A DNA stretch of 56,210 nucleotides from Lactobacillus xujianguonis (lineage in GTDB: Bacteria > Bacillota > Bacilli > Lactobacillales > Lactobacillaceae), in assembly GCF_004009905.1 (NCBI RefSeq), contig NZ_ML136884.1, positions 1-56,210 on the forward strand. Reading direction: 5' to 3'. Under the pieces are notes generated by a model that worked only from the letters and a program-made list of their open reading frames with translations, was not told the origin of the DNA and made no database searches. Within the stretch, counting starts at the first letter, position 1, and the number at the start of each line of letters is the position of its first letter. A program made the position numbers and the translations under genes. Below, in pieces: positions 43,505-53,285 of this stretch.

Positions 43505-43628
43505 GGTGGAAGAGATCACACCGTGATTAGCTTATTAGTAGCCAATCCTACTAATTATTATATTTGTATCTGTATTTTCACAAAGGCTGCTTAAGTTTGT
43601 ATTGCTGAAAGCTTAAGCAGTTTTTTTG
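43505..43628 (+). ncRNA. Short structured RNA candidate
   Basis: About 124 bases between a promoter and a perfect terminator. Hairpins in order: ATCAC-ACC-GTGAT (near 43514-43526), ATTAGTAG-CCAATC-CTACTAAT (near 43534-43556) and the terminator CTGCTTAAG / CTTAAGCAG plus seven T (43587-43627). A 32-codon frame begins at 43499 (ATG inside the -10 edge) with an inner GTG at 43523 and ends at 43594, so a peptide cannot be excluded. It shares a 13-base string ATCTGTATTTTCA with the plus strand at 22503-22515. No Rfam family recognised. Confidence 0.45.
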
Positions 43629-43644
43629 TTTGAACAGAATCTAA

Positions 43645-43685
43645 TAAAAAAGTCCGAGAAAAAATATTTTTTCTCGGACTTTTTC
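43645..43685. terminator. Bidirectional terminator after the Mub-type gene
   Basis: AAAAAGTCCGAGAAA / TTTCTCGGACTTTTT strong hairpin, 10 bp past the Mub-type stop codon. Confidence 0.9.
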
Positions 43686-43694
43686 GTTTATATA

Positions 43695-45434
43695 TTACTT
43701 TCTAACGCGACGAACACCAATTGTAAAGATCTGTGTCATAAGCTTATTATTATCACAGCGTTGAATTACTCCGCGCTTATCAAAGGTATCAAAGACAACT
43801 TCATAACCAGCTTGTTTAATGACCTTCAATGGAATTTCAGTACTGTATAAGTCATTAATACTGTCACCTGGATCCCCAATTAATGGGCCAGATGAAGTTT
43901 ATTGCATCCCATCATTATCTAAGTCGATAAAGTTAACAAAGGCAATTTGGTGCTTACCCACATTACTTTCGTATTCAGACACTGCAGTTTCTTGGTTAGC
44001 TTGACCAGCTGCTACTTGTTCTGGAGCTGGAGTTACAGCTGGAGCAGCCGGAGTTGTTTGCTGCGGTTCGGTTGGAACAGCATTATTATGCCGGCCAGTC
44101 TTCACTACCCAAACATTGTTGTCATCTTTTGCCTTGTAAACAACTCTTAAATCGGCACCTGGATCAGCTGGGGTAACTGTCATTTCATCATGAGTGTAGC
44201 CTTTAAGATCAGGCACAATTGCTTCAGTTACCACCTTAGTTGGATCATTCTTATCTGTCTTAAATTGTGGTTGAGGTGCTTCTGGAATCAGATTACCATT
44301 TTCATCAATTGGTACAATCCGGCCATTAGCTTGGTAAGTGACATTTTCTACTTGATCAACTTGGCGAACTGCCTCTGGCTTAACTTCACTAACATTAGTA
44401 TGATACCCAGCAACCACTGGTACTTTAACTGCTTGATAATTATCTAAATCAGTTGTCCAAGGAGTATCATATTCACCTTCTGGAACAATTTGCCCCGTGC
44501 CTTTGAAGTTAACCACAAAAGCAGCCGTCTTTTCATACTTGTCAGCTGGCACACCGTCAAGTGGATGTTCACTATTGACTGCAACTTTTGTATTCTTCAA
44601 AGTAATGACAAAAACTGGCACATAACCATCCAAGTTACTGAAGAACTTAATATCACTCTTACTAAATGGATTATCAACTAACACATAACCTATTTTAGTT
44701 AATTCAGCAATTTTCTTACTTGGATCATAATCAACTGGAGCATTTGGCTCACCAGTTAACTCTACTTGGTCAACAACTGCATTTTGATCAGCAACATCAA
44801 CAAACATTACTTTAGCAGTCTGTTTCTTAATTGATGGCTTGCGGTTAACTTCATAGTTAATTGTAAAAGTTTGATCTTCTGAATCAGCAGTAACTGCTTG
44901 ACCCCCAACTACGGTTTGATCTGGAACAAAACCAGGCAAAGTTGGGGCAGCAATCAACATAAAGCTTTGACTAGCTGGTTGCCAATCTGAAGCATGAACT
45001 ACTTTTTTGGTTACTTCATCAACTTCAAATGTCCGAGTAAAAGTAATTTCTTTTACATCATCAGCTACACTAGCAGCAGAACCACCTTCAAAGTGAACTG
45101 TTTGCTTAACTTTTTTAGACATGTCTTCCTTAGTAAAGCCAAATTCTGGATGCTCTGCATCTACAGTCTTAATCCGATGCTTAAAGCTAATGTCATAAGT
45201 CGCATCCCCTTCACCATAAACTGGTGTCTTGCCATTAACCCTGAAGCCGTTTTTCACTAAACTATATCCTTGCTTTTCTAGTTCCGCAATTTACTTTTGT
45301 GGATCATAAGCAATTACATCTTGGTATTTACCCTCTAAATCACCGGAACTAGCAATAATTTTATTTTTTTCATCTAAATCGATAAAGGCGACAACCGCCT
45401 TGCGTTTTTTAAACATCTCTGTAAATTTTCCCAT
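43695..45434 (-). pseudogene. Mucus-binding (MucBP/Mub-type) protein with two ochre codons
   Basis: One frame of 579 codons from MGKFTEMFKKRK (45434) to TAA at 43695, broken by TAA at 45291-45293 (codon 48, after DPQK) and TAA at 43899-43901 (after DNDGMQ). It contains Mub/MucBP-like repeats with FIDLD openings and KGYTHDEMTV-type strands. Comparing repeats, DPQK-stop-IAEL aligns with DPSKKIAEL, so the first ochre replaces Lys. No signal peptide or LPXTG is seen, so even the repaired frame lacks normal export signals. Promoter at 45488-45517. A 452-codon piece (43899-45257) is what simple ORF calling finds. Confidence 0.85.
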
Positions 45435-45487
45435 TAATCTTCAAGTCCTTAAACTTTCTATCTTATCTAAATTCCCAGCATTCATAT

Positions 45488-45517
45488 ATTATAAGCAATT
45501 ATTTTCACTTTCTTCAA
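45488..45517 (-). promoter_or_regulatory. Promoter of the Mub-type pseudogene
   Basis: TTGAAG (45512-45517), 18-bp gap, TATAAT (45488-45493) on the minus strand; about 50 bp before the ATG at 45434. Its presence supports 45434 as the true gene start. Confidence 0.6.
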
Positions 45518-45786
45518 CTTAAAATAACCGCTCCATCAGGATATAGCGTAGTGTTTTTTAATATTTTCACTAAACTTCTTAAAATATTAGTGCTTACTCG
45601 TCAGTATTCAATAATAAAAGTTAATAAATTACTAGCTCTATTTCATCCTGTTATGTTTGAGTCTTAGCTAATATTCTTGGTGATCCTGATATTAACCTAT
45701 AAAGTTATTCTAGTCCTTTTAATACTATATGTTAACACTTATACCTTGCTACTCATTATTAGTTAATCTTACCTTTAGAAAATAAA
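45518..45786. other. AT-rich gap, no gene seen
   Basis: About 270 bases of AT-rich sequence between the Mub-type promoter and the cupin terminator. I see no open frame above 25 codons with a ribosome site, and no trace of a signal peptide that could belong to the Mub-type gene. Confidence 0.5.
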
Positions 45787-45813
45787 AATGCCCAGAGAAT
45801 TATTCCTCTGGAC
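45787..45813 (-). terminator. Terminator after the cupin gene
   Basis: CCAGAG-N8-CTCTGG hairpin with following T run on the minus strand. Confidence 0.7.
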
Positions 45814-45825
45814 ACGATCTTTAAC

Positions 45826-46239
45826 TTATCCTAATTTGTTATATTCTTCATCACTAACCGGATCATACCAAGTAGTCTTACCCTTGCCTACCATAATGGC
45901 TAAATGAGCAAACCAAGAATCCTTGCTAGCACCATGCCAATGCTTGGTGTGCGGATTAACGATTACTACATCACCGGGCACCATTTTTTGTGCTGGCTTG
46001 CCTTCTTCTTGGTACCATCCTTCACCAGCAACTGCAATTAAGATTTGGACATCTTCGTGTTCATGCCAATTATTGCGGCAGCCTGGTTCAAAGGTCACGT
46101 TAGCTACATTAGCTGCTGCCAGATCACTATTGGCTAATCCGTTCAAATAGCTTTTACCCACAAAGTATTTAGCATAGGCATCGTTTGCAGCCCCAAAGCC
46201 AAACACACTATTTTTTACTTCTGCTTCATTTTTTGTCAT
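45826..46239 (-). CDS. Cupin-domain protein
   Basis: 137 residues, one cupin barrel. Metal-site motifs: NNWHEHEDVQILIAVAGEGW (about 58-77) and PHTKHWHGASKDSWFAH (about 111-127). The sequence is like the cupins linked to carboxymuconolactone-decarboxylase-type proteins (YurZ-like), but no such partner is fused or adjacent. Enzyme or sensor role unknown. Monocistronic. Confidence 0.9.
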   Translation of the reverse strand: MTKNEAEVKNSVFGFGAANDAYAKYFVGKSYLNGLANSDLAAANVANVTFEPGCRNNWHEHEDVQILIAVAGEGWYQEEGKPAQKMVPGDVVIVNPHTKHWHGASKDSWFAHLAIMVGKGKTTWYDPVSDEEYNKLG

Positions 46240-46346
46240 CGCTTTAACCTCTTTCGTTTTTCTTATTCTAATTTTAGCTAGTTTACGGTTACTTGAAAAA
46301 TATCGATTAATACTGACCAGCCATAACTTTTACTTATGTATTTTGG

Positions 46347-46352
46347 TATAAT
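46347..46352 (+). promoter_or_regulatory. Extended -10 ahead of a hairpin
   Basis: TGG-TATAAT (46344-46352). Transcription would start near 46359 and meet a 14-bp hairpin within 20 bases. Confidence 0.45.
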
Positions 46353-46373
46353 GAACTTCCTTGGCAGGGGCGT

Positions 46374-46414
46374 GAAGAGCTTGGGAAAAGTTTCCTAAGC
46401 TCTTTTCCATCTTT
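46374..46414 (+). terminator. Hairpin with T-rich tail (attenuator or short-RNA end)
   Basis: AAGAGCTTGGGAAA pairs with TTTCCTAAGCTCTT with one G-U and a 2-base loop, followed by TTCCATCTTTTT. Strong stem, less perfect tail. It sits between an extended -10 (46347) and the cre-like site of the mini-protein gene, so it may end a roughly 55-base RNA or attenuate read-through. Confidence 0.5.
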
Positions 46415-46419
46415 TTAAA

Positions 46420-46457
46420 TGTAAGCGCTTTATTTTTGGGTAAAGTTATGCTATATT
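46420..46457 (+). promoter_or_regulatory. Mini-protein promoter with cre-like site
   Basis: TGTAAGCGCTTTAT (46420-46433) matches 12 of 14 positions of the cre consensus and overlaps the weak -35 (TTTATT, 46429-46434). The -10 TATATT (46452-46457) has a TGC extension (46449-46451). A CcpA site overlapping the promoter would normally repress. Confidence 0.5.
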
Positions 46458-46493
46458 AAAGGCGTAAGGGGTCACGATTTAATAGAAAAGAAG

Positions 46494-46589
46494 ATGGTCT
46501 TTATGATGACAACATGGGCAATTGGCGGTACATTTCTCGCCTTAGAATTAATTGGTGTGTTCATCTTAAGTTTGCCAAACTTTAGATAA
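46494..46589 (+). CDS. 31-residue hydrophobic mini-protein
   Basis: The frame MVFMMTTWAIGG... to SLPNFR (31 residues; an inner ATG at 46503 gives 28) is one membrane span (IGGTFLALELIGVFILSL) with a short basic-free end. It has its own promoter, a weak ribosome site (GAAAAGAAG) and a strong terminator 24 bases after the stop, so the unit is self-contained. No family recognised; too short for usual gene callers. Could be a small membrane regulator, a type I toxin or a signalling peptide. Confidence 0.5.
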   Translation: MVFMMTTWAIGGTFLALELIGVFILSLPNFR

Positions 46590-46612
46590 CTATTTGAAAA
46601 ATTGAATATGAC

Positions 46613-46647
46613 AAAAACGCCTGAGAAAATTTTCTCAGACGTTTTTT
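46613..46647. terminator. Terminator shared with the flippase gene
   Basis: AAAACG-CTGAGAAAA / TTTTCTCAG-CGTTTTTT hairpin between the mini-protein gene and the convergent flippase gene. Confidence 0.9.
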
Positions 46648-46652
46648 CTGCT

Positions 46653-48299
46653 CTAATTCAAATGTAATTTATGCAAGAGCTGGGTTGCCTTATTTCCTAA
46701 AATCTTTTGCAATAACTGCGTCTTCAAGGTCAAAGCACCATAGACAAGTACCCCAGCAACTACTGCCACGATAACTAAAGCTAAAGCACTAAAGCGCCGT
46801 TCTGGTGATAAAATCTTACCACCAAACTTAACGACTAACTCAACCACGGCAAACATCGCAATTGAAAAGGCGGTAATCCCAATAAAGCGCCGGCCGGTCC
46901 GTCCTAAATTAAAGGCATAAGTAACTTCCAAATGCTTGATCGCAAGGAAAATAATCCCTAACATCCCTACATTAGTTGCTACTAGTGGCCCGTAAACCTT
47001 AAAGAGATAAATCATCGGATATTGCAAAACAATCTTAATAATAAGTCCCAAGACCAAGTATTTAATTGCTAGACTATTTTCTGACAAACCTTGCAAGATC
47101 GCCATTAAAACCGTAAATAGTCCTAAACTAATCGCCGTAAAGGCTGATAAATATAGTACTTGGGAGCCCAAAGGATCGTAACTGTAAAAGACAGTGTAAA
47201 TTGGCGTCGCAATCCCAGCCATCCCAAAGGAAGCAGGAATCATGACAAACAAGAACAAGTCTAAAGTATTACCAATTTGCTTAGAAATACTGCGATAGTC
47301 CTTTTGGGTATGAGCTGCTGAAAGCAGCGGAATAGCTGTTACCGCCATCGCACTTGCTAAAGAAACGATAATCATAATCAGCTTGTTGGCATTCAATGAG
47401 AACAAAGCATACCAACCTTCAATGGTGTCTGAAGTTACATTGACCAAGCTAGCAATCATTGGGTGGAACGTGTATTGGTCAACTAAGTAGAAAAGTTGGA
47501 TTCCGGCATCAATAATGATAAACGGAATTGCTTGCTCAATGATTTCCACAAACAAATCACTAGTTGAAACTTGCACCTGATTATTCGAATTACGAATTAA
47601 GTAATCTAAATGCTTTCTCCTACTTAATAAGAACCAGACTAAAATTGCAATCCCAAAGATCGCTCCCACTGCCGCAGCCAAATTTGATTGAATTACCGCA
47701 TGCACATACGAGCCATGTTGCATTTGCATAATTACAAACGCTGTTAACAACATCCACACAACGCGGGCAAACTGTTCAACAAACTGCGACATCGCACTCG
47801 GCATCATATCGGCATAACCTTGGAAATACCCGCGCATGATACTCAGTATTGGAATAATCAAAATCGCATAAGACAAACTCCGCATGACTGCAACTTGTCT
47901 TGGATCGCTTTGACTCCCATTTGACGCGAGCAGCGGCGCGGCAAAATACATGATCATCGCTGAAATCACGCCCAAGATCGTCATCAACAAGAGCCCTTTT
48001 CTAAACAATTTGCGCCCAATGCCATATTCATTCATGGCATTATACTTGGCCACTTGTTTAGCAATCGCTCCAGGTATTCCGGCAGTTGAGATTAAGATAA
48101 AAATACTATAAATATTATAACTTCTGGCGGTTAAGGCATTGGCAATATTGCCATAGCTCCCCATCCAGGCATACCAAGGAATAATATATAGCGCACCTAA
48201 AATTCGGGAAGCAATCGAACCAAAAGTCATCCAAGCCGAACCCTTAATAAAGGTTTCTTGTGTGTTATTACTTTCTAAATTGCTTTCATTTTTTTCCAT
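46653..48299 (-). CDS. Lipid II / polysaccharide flippase (MurJ/YtgP type)
   Basis: 548 residues, about 14 spans, of the MOP-superfamily branch with YtgP/MurJ and SpoVB. Basic/charged N-terminal tail, then SAWMTFGSIASRILGALYIIPWYAWMG typical of YtgP. It most likely moves lipid II across the membrane, a match with its downstream position after leuS (the same order occurs in related bacteria). A different oligosaccharide as cargo cannot be excluded. Confidence 0.88.
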   Translation of the reverse strand: MEKNESNLESNNTQETFIKGSAWMTFGSIASRILGALYIIPWYAWMGSYGNIANALTARSYNIYSIFILISTAGIPGAIAKQVAKYNAMNEYGIGRKLFRKGLLLMTILGVISAMIMYFAAPLLASNGSQSDPRQVAVMRSLSYAILIIPILSIMRGYFQGYADMMPSAMSQFVEQFARVVWMLLTAFVIMQMQHGSYVHAVIQSNLAAAVGAIFGIAILVWFLLSRRKHLDYLIRNSNNQVQVSTSDLFVEIIEQAIPFIIIDAGIQLFYLVDQYTFHPMIASLVNVTSDTIEGWYALFSLNANKLIMIIVSLASAMAVTAIPLLSAAHTQKDYRSISKQIGNTLDLFLFVMIPASFGMAGIATPIYTVFYSYDPLGSQVLYLSAFTAISLGLFTVLMAILQGLSENSLAIKYLVLGLIIKIVLQYPMIYLFKVYGPLVATNVGMLGIIFLAIKHLEVTYAFNLGRTGRRFIGITAFSIAMFAVVELVVKFGGKILSPERRFSALALVIVAVVAGVLVYGALTLKTQLLQKILGNKATQLLHKLHLN

Positions 48300-48394
48300 T
48301 TAATTTCCCTAAAACTCAAACGTCAACTAGTCTATTTTGAAACATTCATCCCTCTAAAAGGCAAAATTATGAATATTTTTAGGAAAAATTAAAC

Positions 48395-50809
48395 TTATTT
48401 AGCAACGATATTAACGATCTTGTTAGGAATCACAATAACTTTCTTCACGTCTTTACCTTCCAAGAACTTTTGAACGTGTGGTAAAGCCATTGCTTCTTTT
48501 TGAACGGCATCCCGGTCAGCATCCTTAGCTGCCTGGAATTTACCACGAAGCTTACCGTTAACTTGAACCATAATTACAAACGTTGATTCAACTAACTTAG
48601 CTGGATCGTATTCTGGCCACTTAGCGTAAGTAATTGATTCATCATGACCAAAGACTTGCCAGATTTCTTCCATCATGTGTGGAGCAACTGGGGCTAACAA
48701 CTTAACAAAACCTTCTGCGTATTCACGTGGAATTGATTTTGCCTTTTGCGCTGCGTTAATAAAGACCATCATTTGACTAATAGCCGTGTTAAAGTGCAAA
48801 GCATCAAAGTCTTCGGTAACCTTCTTAACTGTTTCGGCGTAAACCTTATCAAGTTCCCCATCGTTTTTATCCACAATTTTTTCTTGAGGAATTGCTTTAA
48901 GATCAAGATCATTGACAAATAAGCGCCATACCCGGTCTAAGAACTTCTTAGTTGAAGCTGGACCGTTGTCATCCCAGTCAATTGAAGCATCCAATGGACC
49001 CATGAACATTTCGTACATTCTGAGTGAGTCTGCACCGTATTCATCAATCACTTCGTCTGGGTTAACCACGTTACCTTTAGACTTAGACATCTTTTCGTGG
49101 TTCTTTAAGATCAATCCTTGGTTGTACAAACGTTGGAATGGTTCCTTGGTTGGAACAACACCCAAGTCGTAAAGGACCTTATGCCAGAATCTAGCATAAA
49201 GCAGGTGACGAACTGCGTGTTCTGCCCCACCAATGTAAAGGTCAACTGGCAACCACTTTTTAAGTAAGTCATAGTCAGCTAATTCTTGATCATTGTGTGG
49301 ATCAACATAACGTAAGTAGTACCAACTTGACCCAGCCCAGTTAGGCATCGTGTTGGTTTCACGTTTACCCTTGCGGCCATTTTCATCAACGACGTTAACC
49401 CAATCAGTTAAGTTAGCAAGTGGTGATTCTGGCGTACCAGATGGCTTGATATTAGTTGCATGAGGTAAACGCAATGGTAATTGATCTTCTGGTACTAAAG
49501 AAGTAGTGCCATCTTCCCAGTGAATAACTGGAATTGGTTCACCCCAGTAACGTTGACGACTGAAGTCCCAGTCACGAAGCTTGTAGTTAACCTTCTTCTT
49601 ACCACAATTATGATCTTCTAACCATTCAATCATGCGCTTCTTAGCTTCTTCATTGTTTAAACCGTCTAAAAAGTCTGAATTAATATGCTTACCGTCACCA
49701 GTGAAGGCTTCTTTTTCAAGATCTCCGCCTTCAATTACACGGTTAATTGGCAAATCAAACTTTTTAGCAAAAGCATAGTCACGATCATCATGAGCAGGAA
49801 CAGCCATGACGGCACCAGTACCATAGCTTGCTAAAACATAATCAGAAATCCAAATTGGCACTTTTTTGCCATTAACCGGATTGATCGCATAAGCACCAGT
49901 GAAGACACCAGTCTTATCCTTGTTTAAGTCAGTTCTTTCTAGATCTGACTTAGATTCAATCTTCTTGATGTATGCTTGTACAGCTTCCTTTTGTTCAGGA
50001 GTGGTAATTTCTTGAACTAATTTACTTTCTGGAGCTAAGACTGTGTAGCTCACACCAAATAAAGTATCTGAACGAGTAGTAAAGACGTCAAAAGTCTGAT
50101 CACTATCAACGACTTTAAAAGTAACTTGTGCACCTTCTGAGCGGCCAATCCAGTTACGTTGCATTTCTTTAACTGGTTCTGGCCAATCTAAGTCATCTAA
50201 GTCTTCAAGCAAACGATCAGCATAAGCGGTCATCTTAAGCATCCATTGCTTCATATTCCGGCGGTAAACTGGGTAACCACCACGTTCAGTCTTACCATCA
50301 ATTACTTCTTCGTTTGCAACAACTGTACCAAGATCTGGTGACCAGTTAACTGGAACTTCAGCTTCATAAGCCAAGCCCTTTTTGTACATTTGCTCAAAAA
50401 CCCATTGGGTCCACTTGTAATAGTTAGGATCACTAGTTGTGATTTCACGGTCCCAATCATAAGAAAAGCCTAACTTATTCAATTGTTTCTTAAAGTTAGC
50501 AATATTTTCCTTAGTAACTTTAGCTGGATCTTCACCAGTCTTCAAAGCATATTGTTCTGTTGGCAAGCCAAATGCATCCCAACCCATTGGGTGTAACACA
50601 TTATAACCTTGTGCCCGCTTCATGCGTGACACAATATCAGTTGCAGTATAGCCTTCTGGGTGACCTACGTGCAGACCTTTGCCAGATGGAAATGGGAACA
50701 TGTCTAAGGCATAGTAATTTTTCTTCTTGGGATCCGTACCCGTCTTAAAAGTATCATGCTTTGCCCAATACTCTTGCCATTTCTTTTCGACAACTTTGTG
50801 ATTGTACAT
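48395..50809 (-). CDS. leuS: Leucine-tRNA ligase
   Basis: 804 residues, standard for bacterial LeuRS. HIGH-type motif [18 protein letters not shown] (about 38-55) and KMSKS in [14 protein letters not shown] (about 575-588). The CP1 editing domain (about 225-415) includes [17 protein letters not shown] and [17 protein letters not shown]-terminal anticodon and tail domains present. A T-box leader controls it; the murJ-like gene follows on the same strand. Confidence 0.98.
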   Translation of the reverse strand: MYNHKVVEKKWQEYWAKHDTFKTGTDPKKKNYYALDMFPFPSGKGLHVGHPEGYTATDIVSRMKRAQGYNVLHPMGWDAFGLPTEQYALKTGEDPAKVTKENIANFKKQLNKLGFSYDWDREITTSDPNYYKWTQWVFEQMYKKGLAYEAEVPVNWSPDLGTVVANEEVIDGKTERGGYPVYRRNMKQWMLKMTAYADRLLEDLDDLDWPEPVKEMQRNWIGRSEGAQVTFKVVDSDQTFDVFTTRSDTLFGVSYTVLAPESKLVQEITTPEQKEAVQAYIKKIESKSDLERTDLNKDKTGVFTGAYAINPVNGKKVPIWISDYVLASYGTGAVMAVPAHDDRDYAFAKKFDLPINRVIEGGDLEKEAFTGDGKHINSDFLDGLNNEEAKKRMIEWLEDHNCGKKKVNYKLRDWDFSRQRYWGEPIPVIHWEDGTTSLVPEDQLPLRLPHATNIKPSGTPESPLANLTDWVNVVDENGRKGKRETNTMPNWAGSSWYYLRYVDPHNDQELADYDLLKKWLPVDLYIGGAEHAVRHLLYARFWHKVLYDLGVVPTKEPFQRLYNQGLILKNHEKMSKSKGNVVNPDEVIDEYGADSLRMYEMFMGPLDASIDWDDNGPASTKKFLDRVWRLFVNDLDLKAIPQEKIVDKNDGELDKVYAETVKKVTEDFDALHFNTAISQMMVFINAAQKAKSIPREYAEGFVKLLAPVAPHMMEEIWQVFGHDESITYAKWPEYDPAKLVESTFVIMVQVNGKLRGKFQAAKDADRDAVQKEAMALPHVQKFLEGKDVKKVIVIPNKIVNIVAK

Positions 50810-50823
50810 ATTTTTTCCTTCCT

Positions 50824-51040
50824 AACAAAAAAGTCCTATGATTCTAATAATCATAGGACGAAATAATCGCGGTACCACCTAAGTTCCACATCAAAGTGTG
50901 ACCCTTATTGCTCCTTAACGCGGATGGCAAAACGATAGGTTTGTCAATGCAGGACAAGTTCACAAATAAATTTTAAGACCTCACAGCGCCCGGTCTCTCT
51001 CTGGAAAAATCTCTTTGTTACTACTTCCTGACCTTTATTT
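50824..51040 (-). promoter_or_regulatory. T-box riboswitch of leuS
   Basis: Bulge AGGTGGTACCGCGATTATT (50862-50880, minus strand), then terminator GTCCTATGAT / ATCATAGGAC (50833-50859) and T run. Upstream AGAGAGAGACCGGGCGC and GTGAACTTG fit Stem I; a CTT triplet there is a candidate Leu specifier but not proven. Confidence 0.95.
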
Positions 51041-51101
51041 TCTAATGGATAATGATTATAATTTACCACAAATGCTAAAAAATACAAGAAGGGAGTTTCT
51101 T

Positions 51102-51761
51102 TTGATTAATACAAAACGACCACCACGAGATACGCTTTGGGCGGGAGCAATCTTTACGTTAATTTACGCCGCCTGGGCCGTCTTAGTATCAAGTAACGCG
51201 GAGTTCATCCAAAATTTTGATAAAACAATTATCAACTTGGTATGTAATAATGATCCGGCAAATGTTGCTTTTGCTAAGACCTTTACCAATCTGGGTAATA
51301 CCAGCACAATTCTAATTGAAACGATTATTCTATTTATTATTTTGATTGTGTTTAAGCAATATCCATACGCCTGGTTCACAGCGGGGACCATGATTGCGGC
51401 TAATGGATATAACTGGGTTATCAAACATGCAGTTGAGCGGGCTCGCCCAGCAGTACATCATTTAGTATATGCGGACGGCTTTAGTTTTCCATCAGGTCAC
51501 TCAGTTGGGAGTGCTGCTTTATTTGGAATTTTGATTGTGTTAACCATTTTGTTAATCAAAAATAAATTCTGGAAAACTTTATTAATTATCATTTGGGCCT
51601 TGTTCCCATTGCTAATCGGTTATACAAGAATCTTCGTCCATGTCCATTACCCATCCGATGTTTTTGGCGGCTGGCTCGAAGGAATCACCTTTGTATTATT
51701 AGGTTATTCCTTCCTCTACCACTATTACATTGAAGTTAAATTAATGGAACAAAGGGCATAA
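51102..51761 (+). CDS. PAP2-family phosphatase
   Basis: 219 residues from a TTG start at 51102, chosen because GGGAG lies 6 bases upstream; longer in-frame starts at 51015 lack a site and would overlap the leuS leader. About six spans. PAP2 motifs: KHAVERARPAVHH, PSGHSVGSAALF and the SR-H-D type GYTRIFVHVHYPSDVFGG. Likely an undecaprenyl-pyrophosphate or phosphatidate phosphatase in the membrane. Divergent from leuS. Confidence 0.88.
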   Translation: MINTKRPPRDTLWAGAIFTLIYAAWAVLVSSNAEFIQNFDKTIINLVCNNDPANVAFAKTFTNLGNTSTILIETIILFIILIVFKQYPYAWFTAGTMIAANGYNWVIKHAVERARPAVHHLVYADGFSFPSGHSVGSAALFGILIVLTILLIKNKFWKTLLIIIWALFPLLIGYTRIFVHVHYPSDVFGGWLEGITFVLLGYSFLYHYYIEVKLMEQRA

Positions 51762-51763
51762 AA

Positions 51764-51801
51764 AACATCTTCAAGTTTTGACGACTTGAAGATATTTTTT
51801 T
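51764..51801. terminator. Terminator between convergent genes
   Basis: ATCTTCAAG-N8-CTTGAAGAT hairpin followed by T run, between the PAP2 gene and the MFS gene. Confidence 0.9.
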
Positions 51802-53263
51802 ATGCTTTATTTTTTAATTTTTTATCCTGATAAAATTGGTTAAAGACAATTGACAAGATAATAACGATTAAAGACACGACGTAAACACCTTTTAGCCCGC
51901 TAAGCAATACTTGCCGCAATTGAGGAACTAAATGGGCCGGTAAATATTTAACATTGGCCGCTGAAACGATCTTATTCATCATTCCTTGCGTCAAAGCTGG
52001 ATGGCTACTTAATTTGTGGGCAATAATGGTGTTAAAAGTAATACCATAAACTGAAACCATCATCGTCTGCCCTAGATATTTCATCAAAGTATTAAAACTA
52101 GTAGCGACCCCAATCTCATCTCGACTTACCAAGACTTGGGAACGAACTTGTGAGGCAGTAACAATTGCCCCAAACGCGGTCCCATTAAAGGCAGCGACCA
52201 CACAGAATACCCAGAATGAAGTATAAATTGGCACAAAGATTAACACTAAATCAGCTAAGACCAAGACAACTAACATGTAGTCATAAGTCCGTTTAATGCC
52301 CCATCTACCTAACATCCAACCGATAAGGAAAGAACCAACGATCCACATTAATGAACTAGGTGTTACCGCAAATCCTGCTAAAGACGCATTAGTTCCATTA
52401 ATCCCCTGCATCCAGGTTGGAATATAGAATTCAAAACCAATAACTACCCCAGAAATTAACAAGGTAATCAGGTTAATAATTGAGAACTCACGATTTTTTT
52501 GCATCTTTAACGGCATAATTGGATCCTGAACCCGTTTTTCTACTTTGAAGAAGAGAACTAATGCCAAGAGCATTAAAACGGCTAAGCCAACCATTATTAG
52601 CGGATTAACACTACTGCCTAATTCTTGTAAGAAGATCATTAATGAAAGCAAAAAAATAATTAACCAGACGGTTCCTTGCAAATCAAGTTTTGAATTTGAT
52701 TGATGATGCGGTTCTCTTAAGAAAAAGACTACCAGCAAAAAGGCAATAATTCCAATCGGCACATTGATGTAAAAGACCCAGTGCCAAGACAAATGTTGCA
52801 CAATAAATCCTCCCAAAAGAGGCGCAATTACTGAAGCAACACCCCAAAAGCCGGAATTTAAACCCAGCATTTTAGCCCTTTTTTCTAATTGATATAAGTC
52901 TGCAATAATTGTGATCGCTACTGGTTGTACCGCTCCTGAGCCTAAACCCTGAATTACTCTAAAAATAATTAACTCATACATATTTTGGGATATTCCGCAA
53001 AGCGAAGATCCCACTACAAATAAAGCAATTCCAAACAAAAAAACCGGCTTTCGCCCAATGCTATCTGCCAGTTTTCCATATAAAGGAGTGGAAACTGCGG
53101 TCATCAGCAGGAAAATTGAAACAACCCAGTTCATAATTTCCAACCCGTTTAAATCAGAAACAATCGTTGGCATCGCTGTGGAAACGATTGTCCCTTCAAT
53201 CGCAGTCATAAAAGTGGTCATAAAAATTGCAAGCGTGACAAGTGACACGTTTGTTTTTTTCAT
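51800..53263 (-). CDS. MFS multidrug-efflux transporter (DHA2 family)
   Basis: 487 residues, 14 spans. DHA2 motif A GKLADSIGRKPVFLFGIALFV (after span 2), motif C-like GVASVIAPLLGGFIVQHLSWHWVFYINVPIG, and the MTAIEGTIVSTAMPTIVSDL start typical of EmrB/QacA-type pumps. Intact, unlike the other DHA2-like pump at 30881-32256. It lies 22 bp after metK on the same strand. Confidence 0.92.
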   Translation of the reverse strand: MKKTNVSLVTLAIFMTTFMTAIEGTIVSTAMPTIVSDLNGLEIMNWVVSIFLLMTAVSTPLYGKLADSIGRKPVFLFGIALFVVGSSLCGISQNMYELIIFRVIQGLGSGAVQPVAITIIADLYQLEKRAKMLGLNSGFWGVASVIAPLLGGFIVQHLSWHWVFYINVPIGIIAFLLVVFFLREPHHQSNSKLDLQGTVWLIIFLLSLMIFLQELGSSVNPLIMVGLAVLMLLALVLFFKVEKRVQDPIMPLKMQKNREFSIINLITLLISGVVIGFEFYIPTWMQGINGTNASLAGFAVTPSSLMWIVGSFLIGWMLGRWGIKRTYDYMLVVLVLADLVLIFVPIYTSFWVFCVVAAFNGTAFGAIVTASQVRSQVLVSRDEIGVATSFNTLMKYLGQTMMVSVYGITFNTIIAHKLSSHPALTQGMMNKIVSAANVKYLPAHLVPQLRQVLLSGLKGVYVVSLIVIILSIVFNQFYQDKKLKNKA

Positions 53264-53285
53264 CGCATACTCCTACTTTTAATTT

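Noticed and set aside
43695..45434. TAA recoded as an amino acid in the Mub-type gene and the lipoprotein gene
   Set aside because: All intact core genes here end in TAA or TGA as normal stops; simple nonsense mutation explains the accessory genes better.
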